Assembly (NCBI GenBank): GCA_016271365.2
Contig: CM057456.1
Location: forward strand, 663,861,501 to 663,925,500
Origin: Neoceratodus forsteri
Taxonomy: Eukaryota > Chordata > Ceratodontiformes > Ceratodontidae
Length of the DNA: 64,000 nucleotides
Direction: 5' to 3'
The notes under the pieces are model-generated. The model was given only the letters and a program-made list of their open reading frames with translations. It had not been told where the DNA came from and searched no databases. Shown one piece after another: positions 34,230 through 46,214 of the stretch (positions are counted from its first letter, which is position 1; each line of letters starts with the position of its first letter). Both the position numbers and the translations under genes were made by a program.

Positions 34230-35300
34230 GGTACCTGTTACTCCGGGCTCATAAGTAACTCATCGCACATTAATACAAACTGGAATGACACAAAGGGCCT
34301 TCACTTTGTAGACCTGAATATCAGAAGCCTTCTTCGTAACATAGGGGAACTTGAGGCCTGGATTACTCAATATCACCCTGATATCCTATACCTATCTGAA
34401 ACATGACTAAAACCCTCCACCCCAGATCCCCTCTGCTCCCTACCAAATTACAATCTAATCAGACAAGACAGACCCTTAACAAAGCGTGGAGGTGATGTTG
34501 CTATTTTCTATAAACCACATTTGTTACTATCCCACAACGTCCTGCCTATCCTAACTCACTGTGAAGCAATCCACACAACCTTTCAGCTAGACTCCAAGAA
34601 ATTACACACAGTCTGTGCCTATAACCCACCTTCTGGTGGTAGCACTGGTCTTGAAGAACTCCTCTCCTAAGTGGACAGCACCACTGGCCGAAATGAAGTC
34701 CTTATACTGGGGGACCTCAATATAAACTGGACTAGTAAATCAAACCAGTCCTCTCATACCATGGTACAAGGCTACAACCTTCACCAACTAATCACAGACC
34801 CAAACAGGGTCATGGCTCCCCCTCGGACTAGTGCATTTATCGACTGGGTCCTTACAAATCACCCTGACAGCATAGTCTGTGCAGGCACTCTTGCAGATGC
34901 ACTAAGTAATCACACCCCAATCTACTGCATCTGGTGCTCTACCAGTAAACCTTCTCCTCCTCCAAAACTCATCACCTTCTGCAACTTGGCCAACTTAAAC
35001 GTAACACAGTTTACACATGATCTCTCTCTGATTGATTGGTCAACCATCTACACCTCTGCTAATACCCAGTCCTCACTAGACTATTTCCTGGCCCAGGTTG
35101 GTCTGCTCCAAGACACCCATGCTCCCCGTGTCACTTGTTGTATTCTTGGAACTCAGACTAAGTGGTTAACCAAAGATGTACTCACACAAATAAGGGCAAG
35201 GGACAAAATGTGGTGGCATTTCAAAGCCTCTGGGTCTCAGACTGACTATAACAACTACCCATCTCTGAGAAAACACATGCAAAAGAAACATTCGATTAGC
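34230..35300 (+). pseudogene. LINE-B APE-type endonuclease domain
   Basis: Motifs in order are LHFVDLNIRSLLRNIG (about 34,300), a degraded SET..LKP with a stop at about 34,403, RPLTKRGGDVAIFYK, VLILGDLNINW (about 34,699-34,731) and FIDWVLTNHPD. The final catalytic motif reads LSNHTPI (about 34,904-34,924), with Asn where SDH is expected. A stop lies just before 34,671. The last part (KWLTKDVLTQIRARDKMW) leads into the linker to RT. Confidence 0.72.
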
Positions 35301-36890
35301 TAAAAGCTCTTTCTGCAAAGACCTGCTTATAAAAGCTGCAGGGGGCTCTAAGAAGTTCTGGTCAACCATAAAAATCCTCCTTGGAGCTAATCATACGGTC
35401 CACTCAAGTAATATGTTGATAAATGGCATACACTGCAATAATCCAATGACTATTGCCAACTGTTTCAATTGGCTCTTCTCAGGCCTAACCAGCTACCTGG
35501 CTTCCTTCCCACATGCACACACTGCTTCCCCCTCTGGTGATACTAAACCTCTTCACATGCATCCTCCCTTTAGGTTCTGGAGCATTACAAGAGCAGAAGT
35601 TCTAAAACTGCTACACTCCATCCCTGACAGTATCAGCTCAGGATCTGATGGTCTGGAACCAAGGCTCCTAAAAGCTGCTGCCCCACTCATAGCATCTCCC
35701 CTAACCAAAGTCTTTAACCTATCTCTATGCCATGGTCTAGTTCCTAATATCTGGAAAATAGCTAGAGTCTTAACCATTCCCTTCTTCTTTCTAATCTATG
35801 CTCCCTAGGCTTCTCCACTGATGTAGTGGCCTGGTTCAATAACTATCTGACTGACAGAAGGCAGGCAGTAGTTTTCAACTCAGCCGTATTAGACTTTTCA
35901 TCTATACATGTTGGCGTGCCCCAGGGCTCTATACTTGGCCCCTTGCTATTCTCAGTCTTCATTAATGTCATCCCATTGCTTGCATCCACCTGTTCATCTC
36001 TGCTCTATGCAGATGACCTAGTCATCTACCATAGTGCAAGAAACATCACCGACATAAACCATCCTCTTGCCTCGGACTTCACAAACATTCAATCTTGGCT
36101 AACAGAGAACAAACTTGTTCTCAATAGAAGCAAGACATACTCCATGCTCTTTGGCTCACCTGCCAGACTTAAAGCAAACCAACATGCCCTCAAAATCTCA
36201 TGTGCGGATGGCTCTCCACTGGTCAGTGCCAGATCCTTTAAATATTTGGGCATTACTCTTGATACATCTCTTGATTTTGACCTGCACATTGCTACCACCT
36301 ATAAATCTGTCAATGCTAAGATAGGAGGTGCCTACCATACTAGTTATGCCCTCTCCCCATCAGCTAGATTAGCTATGGCACAAGGCATTCTACTCCCAGC
36401 CCTGGCCTATGGCTCAGCCATTTACCTATCTGCCTCTAAATCATCCCTCCATAAATGGGACACCACCTATAATAGCATCTACCGCTACGCCTCTGCATCC
36501 ACAGACTACAAACATCATTGTCCGCTCTATGCTGGCCTAAACTGGCCTTGCCCCTCTGCCCATTGACTCCAGTACTATGGCTCACTGATTGACTGCATTA
36601 CCAAATCAAGCCTCCCCCTATCCCTCACCTCTCTACTGCACTCACAACCTCTCAACTATGGGCTCCGTTCTGCTGACCAAGACCCTCTTCATATCCCTAG
36701 ATGCAAAACCAATATGGGTACACATGCTTTCTCATACACGGCTCCAATGTACTGGAATTCCATACCCCAAACTATTAGTCGAGCTCCCACCCATGCTAGT
36801 TTTAAGAAACTTCACCATGATCATCTGTGTACTGCTAACCCCTGCACTTACTTTCATCCACCTCAGACCATCCTATCTCCCTGCCCTCTG
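35301..36890 (+). pseudogene. LINE-B reverse transcriptase, internal deletion
   Basis: The N-terminal RT part runs to NIWKIARVLTIPF (about 35,750-35,787). Sequence then jumps to GFSTD and VAWFNNYLTDRRQAVVF (35,826 on), so the region that should carry NYRPISLLP, HGFR and the first catalytic Asp motif is absent, roughly 400 bp compared with LINE-A. Downstream, GVPQGSILGPLLFSVFIN and LLYADDLVIY (about 36,001-36,030) are intact, followed by KYLGITLD and a C-terminal YWNSIPQTI segment in another frame. Confidence 0.78.
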
Positions 36891-37318
36891 TTTTTCCCTA
36901 GGTAATCTACTTCTTTGTCACCTCTTCCATTTCTCCTAATACTCTCCTACATGTTCCTCTTTCATCCATTACCCTCTTCCTCTGCTTCCCACCACCCTCC
37001 CTTTTCCTCTCCTCTCTGTCCTTTTTACCGCAAAATGGCACCTATTGTACTTATCTGTGTATATTATTTCTCTTACATTGTTTTCTGATCTTACTTTTTA
37101 CTTGTCCAAAATGTATTTGAATATATTATACTAAACAATGTTTCTCTACACCCTAAGTCTGAATGTATGTGATCCACCTCCTAACTGTGTTAATATATCA
37201 TGTGCTGAGTCACATGTATGCTCATGTATTTCAAACTGTGTTCTCCTGGGTTGTGCCTGAAAATAGGCATTCTTATGCCTAGTGGACCCACCCAGTTACC
37301 AAAAGCAAATAAATAAAT

Positions 37319-37623
37319 AAACCTTGATGAAAAGAGAAAGAGCAGAAAACAATTTCAGAAGTAGTCTAAAGTCCACACTCCTTCTAGGTACTGACTGACA
37401 GCCCTGATCACCTAGTAGTTTGGTAAAATGCTGTTTGATTCTGGGGTTCTAAGTAGCTGGCTGTGTTTACCATTAAAGGTAGCAAGAGTCCTGAAAAAAC
37501 AGAAAGAAAAAAGATAATAAGATGGCCATTGAAATAATTAAGCATATTCATCCCTTTCAAGTGTCATTTTCACAGTACCTGCACAAATTAGGTGATTTTA
37601 TCCCTTTTATTGGATATTTGGAG

Positions 37624-37654
<31 letters not shown>

Positions 37655-37897
37655 CCCCACTCTCCCCTTTCTGGCAGCAACAACAACACAAAGGCATTAC
37701 TCCTGGCTTTAGTGCAACACCTGGCTCGGGCATCTAGGACGTTGGAGAGAAAGGTACAACATAAATATTTATATTTCATCAAACAGAACAAAAAGCACAC
37801 AGAAATTCCACAAGTGAAGAACTTGTACCAGAGTACACACTTCAAACATCCATCTTCCATAGCAAATGTAAAAAATGGGGCACAAGAGATACCCAGA
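37319..37897. other. Intergenic with (GT)n
   Basis: No gene is recognised. A (GT)13 run lies at 37,626-37,652. Confidence 0.6.
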
Positions 37898-39110
37898 TCT
37901 ATTTTTATTTATTTTATTTATTTATTGAAATGTTTCACCAGGAAGGCACAGTGAACAACAAGTTGCTTGTCTCCCTGTGTGATCTGGGGGGGGAGGGGTA
38001 CAATGAGGCTGGAAACAGAGATTCATAACAAATTTACAGAAAACAAACAGTGAAATCTGGAATCAAAAACAGGCAGTAGTGCACAGAGATACTTAACATT
38101 TTACAGGGAATGACTAGTTGTGTTAGGTCCACCGCAGGTAGACAGCATTGTTATACAGTTGGAGTGCAGATGGGAGGGAATGAAGTGGTGAGCCCTACAG
38201 GCATTAAGATTGATGAAATATATATAGAATAGCAGCTGAGAAAGCCTGGCCTCCAAACAAGTAGTGTAGGCAGGTTCATGAGGCATAGAATATCGGTGTG
38301 CAATATAATTATAGAGTTGATACTCAGAGATAAAATGACATAAAGATTAAGGAGGAGGAGGGGGGAAGATAGGCAAGTGCTTTATTTTGATGAGATTACA
38401 CAGTGGATGAGATTAAACCTATTCAACCTCCAGGATGTTAGAACCCTGCAAGGGGACTGGGGCAGGCAAGTTGGAGGAAGAAGAGAAAGTGAGTAGGCTA
38501 GTTAGAGAAGAGGGGGAAGAGACGGCAGGAAGAGACAGAAGGAGAATTTAGGGGAATGCTTGATTTTGGGGGGAAATGGGGAGGTGGGGAGGAGGTAGAG
38601 GAAAGGAGGGATAGAGAAGGGGAGGTTAATATACAACAGCTACTGGGTATGGAGAAACGTTAGGGAGGATTATAACAGGAACTGCTGAAGGAGAGGTAGT
38701 TATGGAGGGCAGAGCTAAGGGAGTAGGAGGAGGAAGAAAGGCATATTTGAGGGAGGGAGAGAGTTCCAGATTTTAGGGAATTGGTGGGCAAATCCAGACT
38801 GACCAATGAGAGTAGAGTGACAGGAGATAGCCAAAGTGTGAGAGTCGTAGGATCTGAGGGAGTGAGATGGTGGGGGAGGGATGGAGAGAGATGAGGAGAG
38901 GTAGGGAGGGAGTTCACCAAACCAGAATGCAGAGGTCAGTTTGACACAATGGGAGAGGCATCTATTTGCCAGTGTCAGAATGGACAGAGCATAATAGAGA
39001 TCACAGTGGTGAGAATGAGAGGGAACATCAAGAGCAAAATGGCAGAAGGAGTTAAAGTTTGTGAAATGAAGACCAGATGTCCCTATCTCATGAATGGGGA
39101 TTGGCACAAG
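37898..39110 (-). mobile_element. LINE 3' fragment
   Basis: On minus, the C-terminal end of a LINE ORF2 reads LRSYDSHTLAISCHST and FPKIWNSLPPS (38,715-39,107), followed by a 3' UTR and an A-rich (AAAT)n tail at 37,898-37,926. A UTR stem of the CACTGTGCCTTCCTGGTG type precedes the tail. It is the same general LINE group as A to C but a different subfamily, and 5' truncated. Confidence 0.6.
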
Positions 39111-39179
39111 AACTGGGATTTTGTGATCTCACGAACAGGGATTTTGACAGATCATGAACAAGGGTTTGTAAAACCTTGC

Positions 39180-40085
39180 CAGTTTACTGGTAAGAAATGG
39201 TAAGGACTTTAGGCTTGAAATTTGAAGGGTGCAAAGGGGGTGTCCCACAGATGTGACATATGCTGTTTTGGTGTAAAGAATACATTGGTTACATACTTAT
39301 GACATTCCAAAGTACAGACATTTCCCATAGGATAACATTACGACACCCATGATGCCTTTCAGCGTGCATATCTCGAAAACAAAGCAAGATATGGATTTTT
39401 TGCTACCTGCAGCTTGAAACAAGTTTGGAAATCATAGATTACACCAGTAGTAGAATTTCTTTCCTTCATGCCATGGTTATAGAGATATTGGCAAATTACT
39501 GTCACAAGGGTTCCAAAGGGTGCCTGTTCAGTACATTTTGGTGCCTGTATCTCAGAAATGATGCAAGGCACAGATATGGTTGTCACATGATGCCCACAGT
39601 GCTTTCTGTCATGATTACAACGACACTTGAATTTTTTTTCTAGCTGCTGTGGTTCCTGAGATATCAGCAAATGAGTGTTACAAGGTTTCCTTGCCCTCTA
39701 GGGCTGCTGTATGGCTCTGTAGCTATGTGTAAGGTGGAGCGCAGAGCCCAGGGGGCTTGCACTCCCACAGATGCATATCATTGTGCAGAAATGGGCAGCT
39801 TGGTGGGACCAACACATGCTATTTACTACTTATATTACACTTTTTCCAAAAGTAAGGAAAGTCATTGCAAAAAACATTCCCCTTTACTGTAGCATGTCAA
39901 CCTGTTTACACATTGAATGGGGTGAGAGTTGGGCCTCACGATCCCATGGCACACCCTGGCATATGGCATCTGTCAGTCTGTGGGGATGGGGGTGGGGTGG
40001 GGTTAGCTCAAACCTAAAGTGTAATTTCCCCACTTTTTGTCACCTCAACCCTAACTGATGCATTAAATGAAGTTTTTCCAATTAT
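39180..40085 (+). mobile_element. Family X repeat, copy B (diverged, incomplete)
   Basis: Shares CCCATAGGATAACATTACG, CCTTTCAG, ATATCTCGAAAAC-type and GGTTCCTGAGATAT words with copies A and E in the same order. It then passes, without a hexamer block, to the right half of the terminal hairpin (ACCCTAACTGATGCATTAAA near 40,050-40,068), ending at (TA)n. Confidence 0.5.
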
Positions 40086-40098
40086 ATATATATATACA

Positions 40099-40163
<65 letters not shown>

Positions 40164-40402
40164 TTATAAAATGGGTAGGATAAATAATATCTGCTGATTA
40201 GTTGAAACACATCGCATGACCATGTATAAATCAGAGTGCGACCACACACCTGCACTTTCACCTCCCTCCAAAACAATTTTGCCATTTTATAAGAGATAAC
40301 CCACTCTAGGGTGTAAGTCCACACTCTGATATATGCACGCCTTGGGTGGTTGATGTACACCAAGACATGCATATATTAGAGCACAACCACACACCTTAGA
40401 GT

Positions 40403-40455
<53 letters not shown>
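40083..40455. repeat. (TA)n - hairpin - (TA)n block
   Basis: Long TA runs at 40,083-40,155 (broken by CT) and 40,406-40,455 enclose 250 bp. This contains an inverted repeat around 40,330-40,380 (ATATATGCACGCCTTGG and its near complement) and a wider pair of ACCACACACCT words. The layout resembles the foldback block at 14,854-16,283. Confidence 0.6.
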
Positions 40456-40458
<3 letters not shown>

Positions 40459-40473
40459 TGGCAAAAAGCTCCA

Positions 40474-40813
40474 TTTAATGCATCAGTTAGGGTTGTTCCA
40501 TAGCGACAAATGCAAGGAAATTCGGTGTCAGGGTTGCCACCCCTTGCACTCCATGCCCACCTTGCTCCCACCAACAGGCATTGGGGTGTGCATTGCGGTC
40601 ATTGGCCCTAATTCTTACCCCAGTCCATGTGTAAATAAGCTGAGGTGGTGCAGTATAGGAGAATGGGGTGAGAGTTGGGACCGATGACCCCAACGCACAC
40701 CCTGATGCCTGTTGATGGGGGGTGGGGTGGGTGTAGGGTCCAAGGGGTGGCAACCCTAACACAGAATTTCCTCACTTTTGTCACTGTGGAACAACCCTAA
40801 CTGATGCATTAAA
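40474..40813. repeat. Family X terminal hairpin (copy C)
   Basis: Arms begin TTTAATGCATCAGTTAGGG and end CCCTAACTGATGCATTAAA, with the inner GGCATTGGGGTGTGCATT pair. It is the same structure as at 14,493-14,817. Confidence 0.8.
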
Positions 40814-41909
40814 CATATATTTTTGCCATGAATTTCCATTTTTTTTGAGAATGTACACTATAAATAGTGAATGAAATGTGGTGGTGGGAGCGTGGGGCCC
40901 AACCATGTGAATTTTTGTTACTTTACTGCACAAAAGCTGTCTGACTGACTGAAATGAAAATTGGTAAATGAAGACATGTACCATACCACAACATGTATAA
41001 CAAATATTATCTGAATCTGTTCAATAGTTGCACAGTGTCTTGCTGGGAAAACTGCACAGGAGTGCCAAAAATAACATTTTTGCCACTTCTCTACACAAGA
41101 ACCATATATCCAATGGAACCAAAAATTGTTAAAAGAAAACATGTACCTAGCACACTGTGGGTCCAGAATTGTGTGCATATCCATTCAACAGTTGCACAGC
41201 ACCATGAGCACACAATGTAACATGCACAATTCAACAACCATAAGTGCCAGTGACCAGAAAATTATCAGAGTCAGGCAAATTAGATGACCGGTTCAGAAGT
41301 TACTGAAATATAATTAACCAAATTTTCTTTCTTTGGAGTGGCATAATTCTGCATCTATTAATGTTTTACACACCAAACCACTGCAAGGCACCTCCGTACC
41401 ACTAGGGCTACCTACACTATACATTTCAAGCCAGTAGCACCATGCAGAACGCTATGTGAAAAAATGTTAAACGTGTCACACAATATCTCCACAGTGAATT
41501 ATTTTTCCAAAATGTAATCAGCATTATTCACATCTCCAAGACATCCACTCAACACCCTCCAAATTTCATGTGAAAAGACCAAACCATTCCAGAGATATTC
41601 AATTTTTATATTTATGCACCTTTAAGAAATCTTCCACCACAAAATGGCAGCAATTGCAGCCAAAAATGCACTAAAATGGTGGACCTGGTGGACGAAAAGT
41701 CTGTAACCATGAAGGGGGGCCAACTTCAAATGGCAATAACTCTGGAACCGAACAACATTTTTTCACAAACAAAACAGGCATGTTCCTTGAACAAAGGTCT
41801 TTCCACAGCACACGTTTTAGATCAGTCAACCACACAGTGGCTGCACTATGTGTCATGGCAGACAGTGCAGAAAAATAGCAAAAACATTATGTTTTGCACT
41901 GCACTGCAC

Positions 41910-44640
41910 AAATGCAAAAACACAAATGGTAACGGTAACACAAACTGTGATGGCAACAGTGTGTTAAAACAAAACAGTAATGCTAATGCTAATGCTAACG
42001 CAAATGCAAGCGCAAACAGTAACGCCTACGGTTCTACAAATGGAAATGATAACACAAACGGTAAGAGAAATGCAAGTGCCAATGTAAATGAAAACAGAAA
42101 TGATAATACAAATGGTAATACAAATGCTAACAGCAACAGAAACGTAAACGGTAATGAAAATGCTAACGTTAACAGAAACACAAACAGAAATGCAAAAGAT
42201 AATGGCAGCAGTGACACAGAAGGAAACAGTAACACTCTCGACAATGTAAATGCTACTGAAAATGCAAATGCTAAGGCCAGTGGAAATGCAAATGCAAGTG
42301 GTAATGAACACACAAACGGTAATGGTAACGTAATCGGAAATGCAAACAGTTACAGTAACACCAATGATGATGCCAAAGGGAACAGTAATGCAAACAGAAA
42401 TGCAAATGCAAGCACGTACACAAACACAAATGGTAACATACATGGTGACGCAAAAGTAAACACAAACAAAAATGGTAAAGGAAACACAAAGGGTAACGCA
42501 AATGGTGACATAAACAGAAACGATAATGCAAACGGTAAGAGAAATGCAAGCGTAAATGTAAATGAAAACAGAAATGGTAATGCAAATGGTAACACAAATG
42601 CTAATGACAACAGAAATGCAAACAGTAATTAAAATGGTAATGAAAATGCTAACGGTAACAGATCAGCAAACAGAAACACAAATGGTAACAGCAATGGCGA
42701 CACAGAAGGAAATAGTAACACACTCAACAATGGAAGTGCTACCGAAAATGCAAATGCTAAGGCCAATGGTAATGCAAATGCAAGCGGCAATGAACATGCA
42801 AACGGTAATGGTAACATAATTGGAAATGCAAACGGTTACAGTAACACCAATGATAATGCCAAAGGAAACAGTAATGCAAACTTAAACACAAATGCAAGCA
42901 CGTAAACAAACACAAATGGTAACAAAAAAGGTGACGTAGAAGTAAACACAAACAAAAATGGTAATGGAAATGCAAATGGCAACAGTAACGCAAATGCAAA
43001 CGCAAAGGGTAATGCACACAGTGACATAAACAGAAACGATAATGCAAACGGTAAGAGAAACGCAAGTGCAAATGTAAATGAAAACAGAAATGGTAATGCA
43101 AATGGTAACACAAATGCTAATGACAACAGAAATGCAAACAGTAATTAAAATGGTAATGAAAATGCTAACGGTAACAGAAACGCAAACAGAAATGCCAAAG
43201 ATAACGGCAGCGTTGACACAGAAGGAAACAGTAACACTCTCGACAACGGAAATGCTACTGAAAATGCAAATGCTAAGGCCAGTGGAAATGCAAATGCAAG
43301 TGGTAACGAACACGCAAACGGTATCGGTAACGTAATTGGAAATGCAAATGGTTACAGTAACACCAACGATGACGCCAAAGGCAACAGTAATGCAAATGGA
43401 AATGCAAATGCAAGCACGTACACAAACACAAATGGTAACACACATGGTGATGCAAAAGTAAACACAAACAAAAATGGTAAAGGAAACACAAACGGTAACA
43501 GTAACGCAAATGCAAAGGGTAATGCACACGGTGACATAAACAAAAATGCTAATGCAAACAGTAAGAGAAATGCAAGCGCAAATGTAAAAGAAAACAGAAA
43601 TGGTAACGCAAATGGTAACAGAAATGCTAACAACAACAGAAATGCAAACAGTAATTAAAACGATAATGAAAATGCTAACGGTAACAGAAACGCAAACAGA
43701 AACACAAACGGTAATGGCAGCGGTGACAAAGAAGGAAACAGTAACGCACTCGACAATGGAAGCGCTACCGAAAATGCAAACGCTAAGGCCAATGGTTATG
43801 CAAACGCAAGTGGTAATGAACACGCAAACGGTAATGGTAACATAACTGGAATTGCAAACGGTTACAGTAACATCAATGATGATGCTAAAGGAAACAATAA
43901 TGCAAACTTAAACACAAATGCAAGTGCATACACAAATGCAAATGGTAATACACATGGTGACACAAAAGTAAACGCAAACAAAAATGGTAACACAAACGAT
44001 AACAGTAACACAAACGCAAGCGCAAATGCAAACGCAAAGGGTAACGCACATGGTGACATAAATGGAAATGATAATGTGAACAGTAAGAGAAACGCAGGCA
44101 CAAATGTAAATGAAAACAGAAATGGTAACGCAAATGTAATGCAAATACTAACAGCAACAGAAACGCAAATGGTAACGAAAACGGTAATGAAAATGCTAAC
44201 AGTAACAGAGATGCTAACAGAAACACAAACAGTAATGGCAGCGGCAATGCAGAAGGAAACAGTAATGCACTCAACAATGGAGAAGTTACCAAAAACACAA
44301 ACACTAAGGCCAACGGAAACACAAACAGTAACAAACATGAAAATGGTAACGGTAACGCAATTTGAAATGCAAATGGTTACAGTAACACCAACGATGATGC
44401 CAAAGGAAACAGTAATTCAAATGGAAATGCAAATGCAAGCATGTACACAAACGCAAATGGCAAAGCATACGGTGATGCAAAAGTAAACACAAACAAAAAC
44501 GGTAACGGAAACTCAAATGGTAACAGTAAAACAAGCGCAAATGCAAAGAGTAACACACATGTTGACGTAAATGAAAATGCTAACGCAAACAGTAATGGAA
44601 ACGCAAGCGGAAATGCTAACGGTAACAGTAATGCAAATGC
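41910..44640 (+). repeat. Hexanucleotide array with higher-order repeats
   Basis: About 2.7 kb built from a degenerate 6-bp unit, approximately AAYRNN (AATGCT, AACGCA, AACAGT, AATGGT and so on). A longer unit repeats on top of it. The marker GGTAATGAAAATGCT (GATAATGA in the third-from-left copy's successor) starts at 42,150, 42,636, 43,152, 43,662 and 44,183, giving spacings of 486, 516, 510 and 521 bp. The first three are multiples of 6. Because codons stay in register with the hexamer, frames are open for up to 318 codons on plus (Asn-X dipeptides) and 313 on minus. I regard these as by-products and not genes. Confidence 0.88.
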
Positions 44641-45804
44641 ACACCTTTTTTTCCCCCAAAAAGGTGCATTCAGAAGCACAGTGAATACAAAGAATGTATG
44701 CAAAATAATGGCCCTCAGAGCAGAAAATGAGCACTTGGAATACTAAATTCCTTATATCTCAGGAACCGTATGACCTAGAAAAAAATGTAAAATCTCATAT
44801 TATTTATGACTTTCCAGGATAGTTTTGTACTTAGCCCTCTAGCAGGGGTCTAAAAGCATTCTTCTGATGAAAAGTCCATATCTCAAACTGTTTTCGAGAT
44901 CTGGGCCCTGAAAGGTGCAGCAGACGCCGTAATGTTAGCCTGTGGGAAAAATCATCAACTTCAGAATGCCATAATGCTGCAGCCCTCTAATATGTTGTCA
45001 CCAATCCACCAAAAGGCACATCTGTGAGATCTTGGCTTTCTTCCCTCCAAATTTCAGTCCAAAAGACTAAACCGTTCTTTTGCAGCAGGGTGACAAAGAT
45101 TCCCTATTGTTTTGGCCATAGTGTCGCAAAGTACTTTTGCAAATCACGACACTTTACTTAAATGAAATCCGCGAAGTGTATATATCGAAAGTACTTTGTG
45201 ACACTACTTCTACAAAAAATTAAAATATCGGTGATTTCTGGGGTGTTTCACTCCCAGAAAAGACATGGCTAGCATCCTCAGGGCTCGACTAGGTGAACAC
45301 AACAAGAATTGTGTCCCTAGAGGGTCACACATTTAAATGCCAAGCATTTTTTTGACCACCAACTGAAAAATAAATGGCTGAATCACGAAAGTGAAAGGGT
45401 CATTTGTGACAACAAAAACTGCATTTGCGACACTTTCACATATTTTGTTAACTTTTCCCATTGACTATATTGGGAAACTTGTTTTTTGAATAACTTTTGC
45501 ACCATTTAATATTTTTTCGCAACATCTTTGAAAGGCACATCAGGGACCCCGGCTGCATGTTCCCCGAATGTTTCGGACTGGTCGCACAAACTGTGCGGGT
45601 TGTAGGCATGAACAAAGAATGCACAAAAATTAGTAATTTGTGCATTTTTTGTGCTCTGTAGCTCCGCAACTGTACATCCAATCATAACAGAACTTGGCAG
45701 GTCCAGATATCTATGGAACCAGGCTGCGCTTTCCAAATTTCAGGCAAATCCATTGTACAATGACAAAGTTATTAAGCTGCCAAATTTCAGATTTAACCTT
45801 AAAT

Positions 45805-46214
45805 GGGGTACTCAACCCTAACTATAGTGGCACCACCATGCCACTAATATATATATATATATATATATATCTATATACAAGAAAACAAGCTAAGCTAAAA
45901 GACAAAGAATCTAGTGCATGCACTGGAGAATGATTATTTTAAAGAGTTGGTTAGAAGCTAAAGCCATGAAATAACATATACCCCCATAATGCAAAGCATC
46001 ATGGGTTGTTTATAACCCAAATGCTTTGCATTATGGGGTATGTGTGATTTTGTATTTCTTTGAAACTTGGCTTCCTGGCCAATGCCCTTTGGGGTAATCA
46101 TTGCCTCAGTGCTTGTGCACTGAAGTTCTTTGTCTTTTAGCTTAGCTTGTTTTGTTGTACATATGTATATAAAATAGTGGCACGGTGGTGCCACTATAGT
46201 TGGGGTTGAATACC
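45805..46214. repeat. Palindromic centre of the C-D inverted repeat
   Basis: GGTACTCAACCCTAACTATA at 45,808 mirrors TATAGTTGGGGTTGAATACC ending at 46,214. Inside these, CAAGCTAAGCTAAAAGACAA (45,887 on) mirrors TTGTCTTTTAGCTTAGCTTG near 46,131. Innermost, ACCCCCATAATGCAAAGCAT (about 45,979) mirrors a complement near 46,035. The axis is near 46,010. (TA)n at 45,846-45,870 sits in the left half. Confidence 0.8.

Larger units (their letters stand above)
33671..37318 (+). mobile_element. LINE-B, internally deleted non-LTR retrotransposon
   Basis: Continues from the leader repeats through endonuclease and RT pieces to a 3' UTR containing GCCTGAAAATAGGC (37,256-37,269), CCTAGTGGACCCACCCAGTT and (AAAT)n at about 37,304-37,318. 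It is the same LINE group as A and C. A stretch of RT is missing near 35,780-35,825. Confidence 0.78.
40456..45845 (-). mobile_element. Family X repeat, copy C (left arm of the palindrome)
   Basis: Inverted copy. From the inside (45,845) outward it carries the non-coding body to about 44,640, an expanded hexamer array (41,910-44,640), about 1 kb of extra non-coding sequence (40,860-41,900) not seen in copies A, D or E, and the terminal hairpin (40,474-40,813) next to (TA)n. Body sequences are reverse complements of copy A, for example ACTAGCCAAGACAGTCAT at 13,799 versus the complement near 44,810. Confidence 0.7.

Noticed and set aside
41676..42632. 318-codon Asn-rich open frame as a protein gene
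   Set aside because: It is fully explained by the 6-bp periodic array; equally long frames exist on the other strand.
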